A stretch of DNA of 64,000 nucleotides from Citromicrobium sp. JLT1363 (lineage in GTDB: Bacteria > Pseudomonadota > Alphaproteobacteria > Sphingomonadales > Sphingomonadaceae). The first letter of the stretch is position 1. Each line of letters opens with the position of its first letter. Made by a program: the position numbers and the translations under genes. Shown in pieces: positions 7,901 through 15,682 of the stretch. The notes below the pieces were generated by a model. That model searched no databases. It was given only the letters and a program-made list of their open reading frames with translations, and was not told the DNA's origin. Location: positions 124,001-188,000 of the forward strand of contig NZ_AEUE01000006.1 in NCBI RefSeq assembly GCF_000186705.1, read 5' to 3'.

Positions 7901-9076
7901 CTAGTCGCTCGTGTCTACAAAGGCGTCCGTATAACCGGCCTTGCGTGCCTTGGCGAGGGCAGCATTGGCTTCTCCACGGTCGGCGTATGGCCCGGTGCGG
8001 ACGCGATAATAGCCGTTGGAAACCACCACGAATCCGGCCAGATCGTCGGCCGCGCGGATTGCGTTGTTCTTGCTGGAGAAGGTGGCGACCTGAACGACGT
8101 AGCGGCCCTGACGCACTGCCGTTTGCCGTGCGGGCTGATCGACGGTGGCTGGCGCAGTTGCAGGGGACGGCGGAGCGGTGCGCGAGGGCGTTGGTGTGGG
8201 CGCGGCTCGATATCTGTCGGGCAGGCGCGCCACCTCCACCGGTCCCGGGCGCGGTGCCGAACCCGTCGGCGCTTCACCGATCGGCGCGAGGGCGTAGGTT
8301 GTCGACCGGCTCGTCGTTTCGTCCTGCGGTGTCGCACGGTAGTCATCGAAGGTGTCCGCCACTGCGGTCGAGGGACCCGGTTCGATCTCGGCAAATGCCT
8401 GGTCGAAATCATCTTTCTGGCCGCCCACCGCTCGCCCGCCAGCAGCTGCGCGAACGCTGGTGCCGGTCGGAGCCAGGCTGTTCGAACCGGACGCGGGCAA
8501 CTGCTTGCGCAGAACCGCCAGCAGCGTGTCCGGGGTATCGAGCCGATTGCCCGCAGGCTGCCCCGCCCGCAGCTTCGCGCGTTCGTATTCCGGGGCATTG
8601 ACCCGGCGCATGCGCACGGGCGCGCCCTCCCCCACGCCAAGCTCGCGCGCGGCGCCTTGCGACAGGCCCACCAGGCGGCTCACGGTCATGGGGCCGCGCC
8701 GTTCGACCCGGGCGAGGATCGTCTTGCCGGTATCAAGCGCGGTCAGTTCGACGTAGCTCGGCAGAGGCAGCGTCTTGTGAGAGACGGTGACACCGGTGCT
8801 ATCCACCATGTCGAGCGTGGCATAGCCGACCGCATCGTAGCTGAGCACGTCCGCCGGGGTGTAGGTTTGCCCGTCGACCACGAAAGGCTCGCCCAGCACT
8901 TGCGGGTAATCCGCCTGCGGTCCGGTCAGCCCCGCCCCTTGCGTTGGTGAGGCGCGGTCGACTGCGTAGTAATCGGCATTGGGCGCAAGTTCGTCGCCTC
9001 CGCCGCCGCAGGCGGAAAGCGTCGCGATCAATCCAATCGCAATTCCCAATTTCCGGACATTACCGGGCAATCTCAT
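7901..9076 (-). CDS. RlpA-like SPOR-domain lipoprotein, probably catalytically altered
   Basis: 391 residues. The lipobox LSAC has its acyl-accepting Cys at 23. A double-psi beta-barrel of RlpA type (about 85-160) keeps SHKTLPLPSYVELT and LSQGAARELG. A long Pro/Ala/Thr-rich linker follows, then a SPOR domain (about 318-391) that should bind denuded septal glycan. Active RlpA has an Asp in its NDRGP segment and an Asn-Gly-Glu upstream; here these read VERRGPM and VDSTGVT, so the Asp and Glu are missing. This suggests a structural septal or outer-membrane lipoprotein rather than a transglycosylase. The start overlaps the upstream gene by 17 bases. Confidence 0.85.
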   Translation of the reverse strand: MRLPGNVRKLGIAIGLIATLSACGGGGDELAPNADYYAVDRASPTQGAGLTGPQADYPQVLGEPFVVDGQTYTPADVLSYDAVGYATLDMVDSTGVTVSHKTLPLPSYVELTALDTGKTILARVERRGPMTVSRLVGLSQGAARELGVGEGAPVRMRRVNAPEYERAKLRAGQPAGNRLDTPDTLLAVLRKQLPASGSNSLAPTGTSVRAAAGGRAVGGQKDDFDQAFAEIEPGPSTAVADTFDDYRATPQDETTSRSTTYALAPIGEAPTGSAPRPGPVEVARLPDRYRAAPTPTPSRTAPPSPATAPATVDQPARQTAVRQGRYVVQVATFSSKNNAIRAADDLAGFVVVSNGYYRVRTGPYADRGEANAALAKARKAGYTDAFVDTSD

Positions 9077-10079
9077 CGGCTAGCAGCCCCACACTCATCG
9101 CATAGTAGTTGGAGCAGTTATATTCGAGGATGACGCGATAATTTGAGGTTAACAGCCAGGCAGGGCTTCCCGGCCCATCGGGCTGGAACAGGCTGACCAG
9201 CGTATCGGGCGGCAGGCTGGTATAGGGCGTGACGCCCAGCTCACGCCATTCGGCCACGGTCATCCACTGGCTGTGCCGCTCGTGCACGCGCGGGCATACC
9301 GGCGCGACCAGCTTCGTGCGGTAGGCATCGACGTCGAAGCCGGATGGAATGCTCGCCCGCACGCCCCAGGGGATACCGGGCCGCCAACCCGCATCCTGGA
9401 AGTAGCGCGCGATAGACGCCATCGTGTCGGCCTGGTTGGTGAAGATGTTCGCCATCCCGTCGCCGTCGCCGTCGGTGGCGAGGCGCAGGTAAACGCTCGG
9501 CAGGAATTGCGGATTGCCGAAGGCGCCAGCCCAGCTGCCGACCAGGCGATCGCGCGAATAGCCTTTCTCGGCCACCTTCAGCAGGGCGAGGAACTCTTTC
9601 TCGAACAGCGCGCGTCGCCGCCCTTCCCATGCCAGCGTGGCCAGTGACTGGGCGAGATCGAAATTGCCACGGTAACCGCCGTAATTCGTCTCGTGCCCCC
9701 AGATCGCGATGATGATCTCTGCGGGTACGCCGTATTCGGAACGAATCGGACCGTGCAGCCGCGCGGTTTCGTTATAGACAGCCCGCCCGCCGCTGATCCG
9801 GGCCGCGTCGACATGCCGGTCGAGATAGGGCTGCAGCGGTGGATAGCCGGGTGAGGAAGAGGATCCGGGCTGCGACTGGTCGAGCTCGATCACACGCATG
9901 TTGGGCGTAAGATCGTAGGTCATGCGCCGGATCGTATCCTCGCTGATGCCTTCGGCCCGCGCCTTGGCGATGACCAGCTGCATATAGGCATCGAAGGGCA
10001 TGTCCTGCGCTGCGGCAGGGCTGGCGAAGCCAGCGGCGAGAGTGGCGGCGAGCGCGAGAAGCGGGCGGGGAAGATTCAT
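9060..10079 (-). CDS. Lytic murein transglycosylase, MltB family
   Basis: 339 residues with a cleavable signal peptide ending SPAAAQ near residue 25; it has no lipobox, so it is a soluble periplasmic form. The SLT-B catalytic Glu is E130 in WGHETNYGG, followed by NFDLAQSLATLAW. Downstream are GAFGNPQFLPSVY and a DGDGDG loop typical of MltB. It cleaves the MurNAc-GlcNAc bond to give 1,6-anhydro ends. The ATG at 10079 was chosen because it begins a proper signal peptide; the frame is open 27 codons upstream without one. It leads the cell-wall/tmk/holB run. Confidence 0.93.
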   Translation of the reverse strand: MNLPRPLLALAATLAAGFASPAAAQDMPFDAYMQLVIAKARAEGISEDTIRRMTYDLTPNMRVIELDQSQPGSSSSPGYPPLQPYLDRHVDAARISGGRAVYNETARLHGPIRSEYGVPAEIIIAIWGHETNYGGYRGNFDLAQSLATLAWEGRRRALFEKEFLALLKVAEKGYSRDRLVGSWAGAFGNPQFLPSVYLRLATDGDGDGMANIFTNQADTMASIARYFQDAGWRPGIPWGVRASIPSGFDVDAYRTKLVAPVCPRVHERHSQWMTVAEWRELGVTPYTSLPPDTLVSLFQPDGPGSPAWLLTSNYRVILEYNCSNYYAMSVGLLADEIAR

Positions 10080-10196
10080 GTCATGCTGTTTGTCACACGG
10101 GACATGACTCGCCAATGACTTAGATGCGCTGCCATTCGAACACGTGTCGGAGAGTGACAAATCCCGGCCAAAGCGTTAGCGGGCGCATCGCGAGTA

Positions 10197-10286
10197 GGAC
10201 AGGTGGCCGAGTGGTTTAAGGCAGCGGTCTTGAAAACCGCCGTGGGTTCACGCTCACCGTGGGTTCGAATCCCACCCTGTCCGCCA
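10197..10286 (+). tRNA. tRNA-Ser (anticodon UGA)
   Basis: A complete 90-base cloverleaf. The 7-bp acceptor pairs GGACAGG (10197-10203) with CCTGTCC (10276-10282), discriminator G 10283, and an encoded CCA at 10284-10286. The anticodon stem GCGGT/ACCGC encloses CTTGAAA with UGA at 10231-10233. There is a long variable arm, as expected for serine, and a T arm GTGGG-TTCGAAT-CCCAC. Confidence 0.98.
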
Positions 10287-10373
10287 ACTCGCCTGCCCAA
10301 CATAACAAAGGTTTGTAACGAACCCGCTTTGGTTCGCGCGGGATATCCCGGTGGCAACTAGGGGAGAAAACCA

Positions 10374-10529
10374 GTGCTTAAATGGGCTATCATATTCCTG
10401 ATCATCGCGCTCGTGGCTGCGGTGCTCGGCTTCGGCGGGATTGCCGGGGGCGCGACCAACATTGCCTATATCCTGTTCGCGGTGTTCCTGGTGCTGGCGA
10501 TCATCGCCTTCCTGCGCCGCAACGTCTGA
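10374..10529 (+). CDS. DUF1328 (YtjA-like) small membrane protein
   Basis: 51 residues starting at a GTG (10374-10376) with an AGGGGAG ribosome site at 10360-10366. The product is almost entirely two membrane helices around [13 protein letters not shown], ending LRRNV, the standard form of the DUF1328/YtjA family. Its biochemical role is unknown; relatives are often linked to envelope stress. It stands alone behind tRNA-Ser and is followed by a strong hairpin terminator 25 bases after its stop. Confidence 0.9.
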   Translation: MLKWAIIFLIIALVAAVLGFGGIAGGATNIAYILFAVFLVLAIIAFLRRNV

Positions 10530-10554
10530 ACCCAGACGCAGAACGCAAGCTGGC

Positions 10555-10591
10555 GGCGCGATCAGTCCGACTGATCGCGCCGTTTGCTTTT
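10555..10591 (+). terminator. Rho-independent terminator after the DUF1328 gene
   Basis: A perfect 12-bp stem (GGCGCGATCAGT at 10555-10566, ACTGATCGCGCC at 10570-10581) with a 3-base loop, followed on the plus strand by the T-rich tract GTTTGCTTTT. It overlaps the 3' end and stop codon of the 61-residue gene on the other strand, which must code through it. There is no T tract on the minus side. Confidence 0.85.
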
Positions 10592-10747
10592 GTCGACCAG
10601 CGACTGCGCGGCACGCTCTTCCTCGGGATATTCCTGAGGATCGGTCGAGCTCTGGTTCATCAGCGCGCGGTGTTCGCGCGTGACTTCGCTGTCGTTGGCA
10701 TCGTCGGGCTTGTCGCCGCGGGGCGGCGTCTTCTTCTCTTCGCTCAT
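10562..10747 (-). CDS. Small hydrophilic protein, 61 residues
   Basis: A very charged 61-residue protein (MSEEKKTPPRGDKPDDANDS at the start, KSKRRDQSD at the end) with no hydrophobic segment, so cytoplasmic and probably disordered. An AGGG lies just upstream of the ATG. It follows lpdA (stop at 10779) by 31 bases on the same strand and may be its last gene. I recognise no domain. Support comes from the start context, the strand arrangement and the non-random acidic/basic composition. Its last codons coincide with the opposing terminator. Confidence 0.68.
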   Translation of the reverse strand: MSEEKKTPPRGDKPDDANDSEVTREHRALMNQSSTDPQEYPEEERAAQSLVDKSKRRDQSD

Positions 10748-10778
10748 GCAACCCTAACGTGCGGAACGCCCGCTTGTT

Positions 10779-12191
10779 TCAGATGTGGATCACCCGCCCG
10801 TAGCTCGCCAGCACGCTCTCGTGCATGGACTCGCTGATGGTGGGGTGCGGGAACACGCTCTGCATCAGTTCGGCTTCGGTGGTCTCCAGCGTCTTGCCGA
10901 TCACGAAACCCTGGATCATCTCGGTGACTTCGGCGCCGACCATATGGGCGCCCAGCAGCTCACCCGTCTTGGCGTCGAACACGGTCTTGGTGAAGCCCTC
11001 GGCCTCGCCCAGCGCGATCGCCTTGCCGTTGCCGATGAAGGGGAAGGTGCCGGCCTTCACATCGTAGCCCGCTTCCTTGGCCTGCGCCTCGGTCATGCCG
11101 ACGGATGCGATCTGCGGGTGGCAGTAGGTGCAACCCGGGATGTTGTTGCGATCGAGCGGGTGCGGATGGACATCCTTGTTGCCCAGTTCCTGCGCGATGG
11201 CTTCGGCAGCGGTAACGCCCTCGTGGCTCGCCTTGTGCGCCAGCCACGGGCCCGGAGTGCAGTCGCCGATCGCCCACAGCCCCTTGCTCTTGGTGCGGCC
11301 ATAGGGGTCGATCTGGATGAAGCCCTTCTCCATCTCGGCCAGCTTTTCCAGGCCGATATCCTCGGTATTGGGGACGATGCCGATGGCGACGATGCAGTGC
11401 GAGAATTCGCTTTCGTCCACATTGCCCTTGGCGTCCTTGATCTTGGCCCGCACGCCCTTGGCGTCCGCCTTCAGCTCCTCGACCCCGGCGCCGGTCATCA
11501 CCTTGATGCCCTGCTTGGTGAGCGACTTCTGCAGGAAGGCGGAGACGTCCTTGTCTTCCACCGGCACGATCCGGTCGAGCATTTCGACCACGGTCACTTC
11601 GCAGCCCATATCGTTGTAGAAGCTGGCGAATTCGATCCCGATGGCGCCGCTGCCGATCACGAGCAGCTTCTTGGGCATCTCCTTCGGCGTCATTGCGTGG
11701 CGATAGGTCCAGATACGCTTGCCGTCCGCTTTGGCGAAGGGCAGATCGCGCGCACGGGCACCGGTGGCGACGATGATGTGCTTTGCCTCCAGCTTCTCCT
11801 CGCCCTTCTCGCCCTTCACGGTGAGGCTGGTGGGGCCGGTCAGCTTCCCCTCCCCCATATGCACGGCGATCTTGTTCTTCTTCATCAGGCCGGTGACGCC
11901 CTTGTTGAGCTGCGCCGCGACCCCGCGGCTGCGCTTCACCACCGCTTCCAGATCGGCCTCGATCTCACCCGCGATCTTGAGCCCGTAATCCTTCGCGTGC
12001 TGCGCATAGTGCAGGATTTCCGCCGAGCGCAGCAGTGCCTTGGTCGGGATGCAGCCCCAGTTGAGGCAGATCCCGCCGAGCAGTTCGCGCTCCACGATGG
12101 CGACCTTCAGCCCCAGCTGCGCCCCGCGAATCGCAGCGACGTAGCCACCCGGTCCGCTACCCAGAACGATAAGGTCGTATTTCTCAGCCAT
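10779..12191 (-). CDS. lpdA: Dihydrolipoyl dehydrogenase (E3)
   Basis: 470 residues. FAD-binding GSGPGGYVAA near 11-20, redox disulfide C42 and C47 in GGICLNWGCIPTK, an NAD-binding GSGAIGIEFASFY fold in the middle, and the C-terminal dimer interface with the catalytic His-Glu (PHPTISESMHESV). It reoxidises lipoamide of the 2-oxoacid dehydrogenase complexes. It lies 1.5 kb downstream of the E2 gene and is separated from that operon by a terminator, so it is probably transcribed on its own. A GAGG site lies 6 bases before the chosen ATG. Confidence 0.97.
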   Translation of the reverse strand: MAEKYDLIVLGSGPGGYVAAIRGAQLGLKVAIVERELLGGICLNWGCIPTKALLRSAEILHYAQHAKDYGLKIAGEIEADLEAVVKRSRGVAAQLNKGVTGLMKKNKIAVHMGEGKLTGPTSLTVKGEKGEEKLEAKHIIVATGARARDLPFAKADGKRIWTYRHAMTPKEMPKKLLVIGSGAIGIEFASFYNDMGCEVTVVEMLDRIVPVEDKDVSAFLQKSLTKQGIKVMTGAGVEELKADAKGVRAKIKDAKGNVDESEFSHCIVAIGIVPNTEDIGLEKLAEMEKGFIQIDPYGRTKSKGLWAIGDCTPGPWLAHKASHEGVTAAEAIAQELGNKDVHPHPLDRNNIPGCTYCHPQIASVGMTEAQAKEAGYDVKAGTFPFIGNGKAIALGEAEGFTKTVFDAKTGELLGAHMVGAEVTEMIQGFVIGKTLETTEAELMQSVFPHPTISESMHESVLASYGRVIHI

Positions 12192-12212
12192 TGAAGCCTC
12201 TTGCTGGTTTGT

Positions 12213-12237
12213 CTGACACACCTGACACAGTGTTCAG
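12213..12237 (-). promoter_or_regulatory. Repeat cluster upstream of lpdA, possible operator
   Basis: Two copies of CTGACACA (12213-12220 and 12222-12229) stand one base apart, followed at once by GTGTTCAG (12230-12237). The second copy and that sequence form an imperfect dyad. The cluster ends 21 bases upstream of the lpdA start, where a repressor could act. No regulator is identified. Confidence 0.35.
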
Positions 12238-12242
12238 GGGCT

Positions 12243-12282
12243 AAAAACTTGCCGCCCGACTGGCGGCGGAAAACGGGCGGCA
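12243..12282 (-). terminator. Terminator of the E2/thioesterase operon
   Basis: A 9-bp stem (TGCCGCCCG at 12250-12258 pairs with CGGGCGGCA at 12274-12282). Read on the minus strand, the hairpin is followed by a run of five T (12247-12243). It sits about 70 bases past the thioesterase stop and before lpdA, so it separates the two transcription units. Confidence 0.75.
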
Positions 12283-12349
12283 GTGCAGGACGGAGCGAGC
12301 GATCGGCATCGCGCCATCATGGCCGGTCCGGTGGATGTGGGAAAGCGGC

Positions 12350-12757
12350 TCAGCCATCATTGTCCGACTGGTGCTTCGCTGCGGCGGCCTGGATGCGCAC
12401 GGGGCGCGGATTGCCATCATCGTCGGCCAGCACGAACACGAAGGTGCCCTTGCACACCAGTTTGGTCTCCTCGCCATGGCGCGCTCGGGCGATCCCTTCG
12501 GCGGCGATGGTGATCGAGGTGTTTCCCTCTTTCACGATCTCGCAGTAGATGTTCAGCTCGTCGCCCAGCGCCATCGCGGCGGGGAAGCCGAAATCGCTCG
12601 CCGCGACCACGTTCGCGCGGCCCTGCCCTTCCCGGCTTGCCAGCGATCCCGCGCCGAGCGCCATCTGGCTCATCAGCCACCCGCCGAACACGCCCCCGTA
12701 GGGATTCATGTCGGTCGGCATCGCGGTCACGCGGATCTGGGGCTGTCTGTCCGTCAT
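12350..12757 (-). CDS. Acyl-CoA thioesterase, hotdog fold (YciA/BACH type)
   Basis: 135 residues, a single hotdog domain with the family features MNPYGGVFGGWLMSQMALGAG (residues near 17-37), ASDFGFPAAMALGDELNIYCEI and the terminal LVCKGTFVFVLAD strand. It hydrolyses acyl-CoA to free acid and CoA in the cytoplasm. The start is the ATG at 12757, overlapping the preceding stop (ATGA); a GTG three codons upstream is possible but poorly spaced from AGGGG. It is the last gene of the E2 operon. Confidence 0.9.
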   Translation of the reverse strand: MTDRQPQIRVTAMPTDMNPYGGVFGGWLMSQMALGAGSLASREGQGRANVVAASDFGFPAAMALGDELNIYCEIVKEGNTSITIAAEGIARARHGEETKLVCKGTFVFVLADDDGNPRPVRIQAAAAKHQSDNDG

Positions 12758-13194
12758 CTTTTCCACATTCCCCTTCGGCTAGGCCGAAGAACATTCAAAA
12801 ATATATGGCGTATTGCGAGAATAGTCGGCGCCGCGGCGACGATAATGAGATTTTCGTCGTAGTCGAAACCAAGCGCCTCGTTTTCGGAATACAGCACGAG
12901 ATAGACCGCGGCGACCGTGAGGAGCGAGAAAAAAACCTTCGCCACATCATTTTGCATTATGAAAGCCAGCAGGATCGGAATGGCAACTGCGGTTATTCTT
13001 CCGGCTATATAGAAAAGCATGATCGGGATCGCCACAACCGCGAAGAAACTCTCCATCTCCGATCTTGGGCGTTCTGTGGGATACAGAATGATAACAAGGG
13101 TGGCGATTGCACTCAGGCAGGCGACCCACGTGATGGAGCCCAATACTTCGGTGACGACGACCGAATTATCCTGTCTCTTGGGTGCGTCGGCCAT
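12754..13194 (-). CDS. Four-helix membrane protein of unknown function
   Basis: 146 residues starting MADAPKRQD, with four likely membrane helices: about 18-40, 52-72, 75-105 (with a break at a QND turn), and a final one around the NLIIVAAAPTILAI segment. A short acidic loop (SENEALGFDYDE) precedes the last helix and a basic tail ends MWKR. I recognise no family. It overlaps its upstream neighbour by one base (TGATG) and its downstream neighbour by four. Base composition is noticeably more AT-rich than its neighbours, which may mean later acquisition. Confidence 0.8.
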   Translation of the reverse strand: MADAPKRQDNSVVVTEVLGSITWVACLSAIATLVIILYPTERPRSEMESFFAVVAIPIMLFYIAGRITAVAIPILLAFIMQNDVAKVFFSLLTVAAVYLVLYSENEALGFDYDENLIIVAAAPTILAIRHIFLNVLRPSRRGMWKR

Positions 13195-13733
13195 CACCCC
13201 GCCGTAACTGTCACGAACTTCTTGCTCACCCAGCCCTGCGCGCAGGGCCCCGTGTAGTTGCGCGGCTTGTCGACCGGGCTGTCGACTTCGCAATCGATCC
13301 CGCTGTCGCCTTCGATATCGTAGACGATGCCATACCAGCCATTGCTCTCGGCACAGATATGGACCTTGTGGCCCGTGCCGATCCGGTCGCGTTCCTTCAC
13401 ATTGCTGCTCGGAGCATCGCGGACGGACAGGTAGTTGTCGCCATCGGGGTTCAGGCCGGAAACCTCGCCGTAGCTGGCGCAGGAATCCATGTCCGGGCCG
13501 TTGGTGCCCACGCGGATCGGCTTGGGGATCGGGCCTGCGTAGCCCAGGTCGGGCGATCCTGCCGCTTCGGGCACTTCTGGCCGTGTCTCGGCCGGGGCGA
13601 CGATATCGCTCGGCGCCTCGGCGGCGGTCTGCGCGGGTTCGGGCGTCTCGGACGTGCCATCCGCCGGGGCGCGCTCACACGACGACAGCGCAAGCGCGCT
13701 TGCGAGGGTTACAACAACGATCCCTGTTCTCAT
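13194..13733 (-). CDS. SH3-domain lipoprotein
   Basis: 179 residues. The lipobox LSSC puts the lipidated Cys at 19. An acidic Pro/Ala-rich spacer (about 20-75) leads to a bacterial SH3-like domain with [33 protein letters not shown] and the closing GWVSKKFV. Such domains usually bind peptidoglycan or peptides, so a periplasmic envelope role is likely. The ATG at 13733 overlaps the E2 stop (ATGA), so it is translationally coupled to pyruvate dehydrogenase, an odd functional pairing. Confidence 0.83.
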   Translation of the reverse strand: MRTGIVVVTLASALALSSCERAPADGTSETPEPAQTAAEAPSDIVAPAETRPEVPEAAGSPDLGYAGPIPKPIRVGTNGPDMDSCASYGEVSGLNPDGDNYLSVRDAPSSNVKERDRIGTGHKVHICAESNGWYGIVYDIEGDSGIDCEVDSPVDKPRNYTGPCAQGWVSKKFVTVTAG

Positions 13734-15034
13734 AACATCATCCCCATCGGTTGTTCGCACATCTGCTTGAAGGCTTCCATCAGCTGCGCCCCTTCCGCAC
13801 CGTCGATGGCGCGGTGGTCGAACGAACCGGACGCCGTCATCACGGTGGCAGGCGCGATCTGGCCGTCGATCACCCACGGGCGCTGCTCGCCCGCGCCGAC
13901 CGCCATGATCATGCCCTGCGGCGGGTTGATGACCGCATCGAACTGCTTGATCCCGAACATGCCGAGGTTGGAGATGCTGGCGGTGCCGCCCTGGTATTCG
14001 TGCGGTTGCAGCTTGCCCTCGCGCGCCTTGCCCGCGAGTTCCTTCATCTCGGTCGCGATTTCGGCCAGGCTCTTGCGATCGGCACCGCGAATGATCGGAG
14101 TGATCAGCCCCTTGGGCGAGGCGACCGCAACGCTGATGTCGGCGCGCTGGTAGCGGTGGAGCGTGTCGCCCTGGAAGCTGACATGCGCCTGCGGGGTGCG
14201 CATCAGCGCCTTGGCCAGCGCCTTGATCAGCAGATCGTTGACCGACAGCTTCACGCCCTCGGCCTCCAGCATCGCGTTCAGATCCTTGCGCGCGGCGAGC
14301 AGCGCGTCGAGCCGGATATCCACGCTGAGGTAGTAGTGCGGGACTTCCTGCTTGGCGGAGGTGAGCCGCTTGGCGACGACCTTGCGCACGCCGGAGACCT
14401 TCTCCTCCTCGAACGGCGCATCGCCGTCGAGCCCGGCATCGACCGGACCTGCAACCGCGCCGCGCTTGGCTTCGTTCGCCGGGCGGCCGGCTTTCGCGTC
14501 TTCCACGTCCGCCTTGACGATTCTCCCCTTCGGCCCGCTGCCCTCCATTTCGGAGAGGTCCAGGCCCTTCTGCTCCGCTATCCGGCGTGCAAGCGGCGAT
14601 GCGAAGATGCGATCCCCATCCTTCCGGGGCGCGGGCTTCGCCTTGGCGGGGGCCTTCTGCGGCTCTGCGCTCTCGCGCGGCTTGGCCTTGGCAGGTTCTG
14701 CCTTGGCTTCGCCGTCGTCCTTCTTCGGCTCGGGCTTTTCCGCCTTGGCCGTATCGTCCGGCGCGGCCTTGGCGGCGTCTTCCACGCTCTCGCCCTCGCC
14801 CGCCAGCATCGCGATCACGGTGCCGACCGCGACGCCTTCGGTACCCTCGTCGATCTCGATCGAGGCGATGGTGCCTTCGTCGACCGCTTCGAATTCCATC
14901 GTCGCCTTGTCAGTCTCGATCTCGGCGAGGAGATCGCCTGCCGAAACCTTGTCACCCGCCTTCACCAGCCATTTGGCGAGGGTGCCCTCCTCCATTGTCG
15001 GGGATAGAGCGGGCATCTTGATCGGCGTTGGCAT
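13730..15034 (-). CDS. pdhC: Pyruvate dehydrogenase E2, dihydrolipoamide acetyltransferase
   Basis: 434 residues. One lipoyl domain with the lipoylated K43 in [10 protein letters not shown], a long Ala/Lys/Pro/Glu linker, a peripheral subunit-binding domain ([20 protein letters not shown], then [12 protein letters not shown]), and the CAT catalytic domain ending with H407 and D411 in DHRAIDG. It passes acetyl groups from E1 to CoA and forms the core of the complex. The E1 genes are not in the window. It leads an overlapping unit with three unrelated small genes. Confidence 0.95.
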   Translation of the reverse strand: MPTPIKMPALSPTMEEGTLAKWLVKAGDKVSAGDLLAEIETDKATMEFEAVDEGTIASIEIDEGTEGVAVGTVIAMLAGEGESVEDAAKAAPDDTAKAEKPEPKKDDGEAKAEPAKAKPRESAEPQKAPAKAKPAPRKDGDRIFASPLARRIAEQKGLDLSEMEGSGPKGRIVKADVEDAKAGRPANEAKRGAVAGPVDAGLDGDAPFEEEKVSGVRKVVAKRLTSAKQEVPHYYLSVDIRLDALLAARKDLNAMLEAEGVKLSVNDLLIKALAKALMRTPQAHVSFQGDTLHRYQRADISVAVASPKGLITPIIRGADRKSLAEIATEMKELAGKAREGKLQPHEYQGGTASISNLGMFGIKQFDAVINPPQGMIMAVGAGEQRPWVIDGQIAPATVMTASGSFDHRAIDGAEGAQLMEAFKQMCEQPMGMML

Positions 15035-15188
15035 AGGGCAGTTCCTGCGTTGGCATCAGCTTCGACGGCGGCCCCGCCGTAGCGGCACCGCCCGAGTCCC
15101 GCGCCGCTTTGGCCAATTTGCCTTCGCGGGGCAAGCGCCTTGCCAGCGAGGGGTGTTTGCGTCGATAGCGCGCGAAGGAGATAGAACC

Positions 15189-15647
15189 TTGGGCAAATAT
15201 CTGGTCATCATCGACGAAACCGACGAAGCGCGCAAAGCCTTGCGCTTCGCGATGCGCTGGGCGCAGGCGAGCAGCGGGTCCGTGCAGATCCTCGCCATCG
15301 TCCAGCCGCAGAACTTCAACGCCTTCGGCGGTGTGCAGGCCACGATCGAGCAGGAAGCGCGCGACCGTGCGGAGGCCATCGCCACCAGCGCGGCGGGCAA
15401 TGTCTATTCCGAAAGCGGCAAGATGCCGAACATCGCGGTGAAGGTGGGCGAGGCGAGCCGGATCGTGCGCCACTATCTGACAGAGCACCCCGATGTGCTC
15501 GCGCTGGTGCTTGGCGCCGCATCGGAAGGCCCACCGGGCCCGCTCGTATCGCATTTCTCCGCCCACACCGGCAGCCTGCCCTGCCCGCTGGTCATCCTGC
15601 CCGGCAGCATGGCGGTAGAGGACGTCGATCGCATTGCGGGCGCCTGA
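15189..15647 (+). CDS. Universal stress protein
   Basis: 152 residues of UspA fold: the first strand KYLVIIDETDEARKALRFAM, and a C-terminal part with LALVLGAASEG and the final strand PCPLVILPG. The start is a TTG (15189) with an AAGGAG site at 15175-15180, eight bases upstream; the next in-frame start would delete the first strand. Members bind ATP or act as stress chaperones, with the precise role varying. It is transcribed divergently from pdhC and converges on the peroxiredoxin-like gene. Confidence 0.88.
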   Translation: MGKYLVIIDETDEARKALRFAMRWAQASSGSVQILAIVQPQNFNAFGGVQATIEQEARDRAEAIATSAAGNVYSESGKMPNIAVKVGEASRIVRHYLTEHPDVLALVLGAASEGPPGPLVSHFSAHTGSLPCPLVILPGSMAVEDVDRIAGA

Positions 15648-15662
15648 TTGTCGGGTGTTTGA

Positions 15663-15682
15663 TGGAGGGTCCTAGCCCTCCA
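15663..15682. terminator. Short hairpin between convergent genes
   Basis: A 7-bp perfect stem (TGGAGGG 15663-15669, CCCTCCA 15676-15682) with a 6-base loop sits between the universal stress protein gene and the peroxiredoxin-like gene and includes the latter's stop codon. No T tract follows on either strand, so it is at best a weak bidirectional terminator. Confidence 0.35.

Noticed and set aside
10319-10336. Small hairpin CGAACC/GGTTCG between tRNA-Ser and the DUF1328 gene
   Set aside because: No T tract and an overlapping alternative pairing; too weak to call a terminator.
10785-12194. A 469-codon plus-strand open frame opposite lpdA
   Set aside because: It mirrors the lpdA codons; no start context, no recognisable family.
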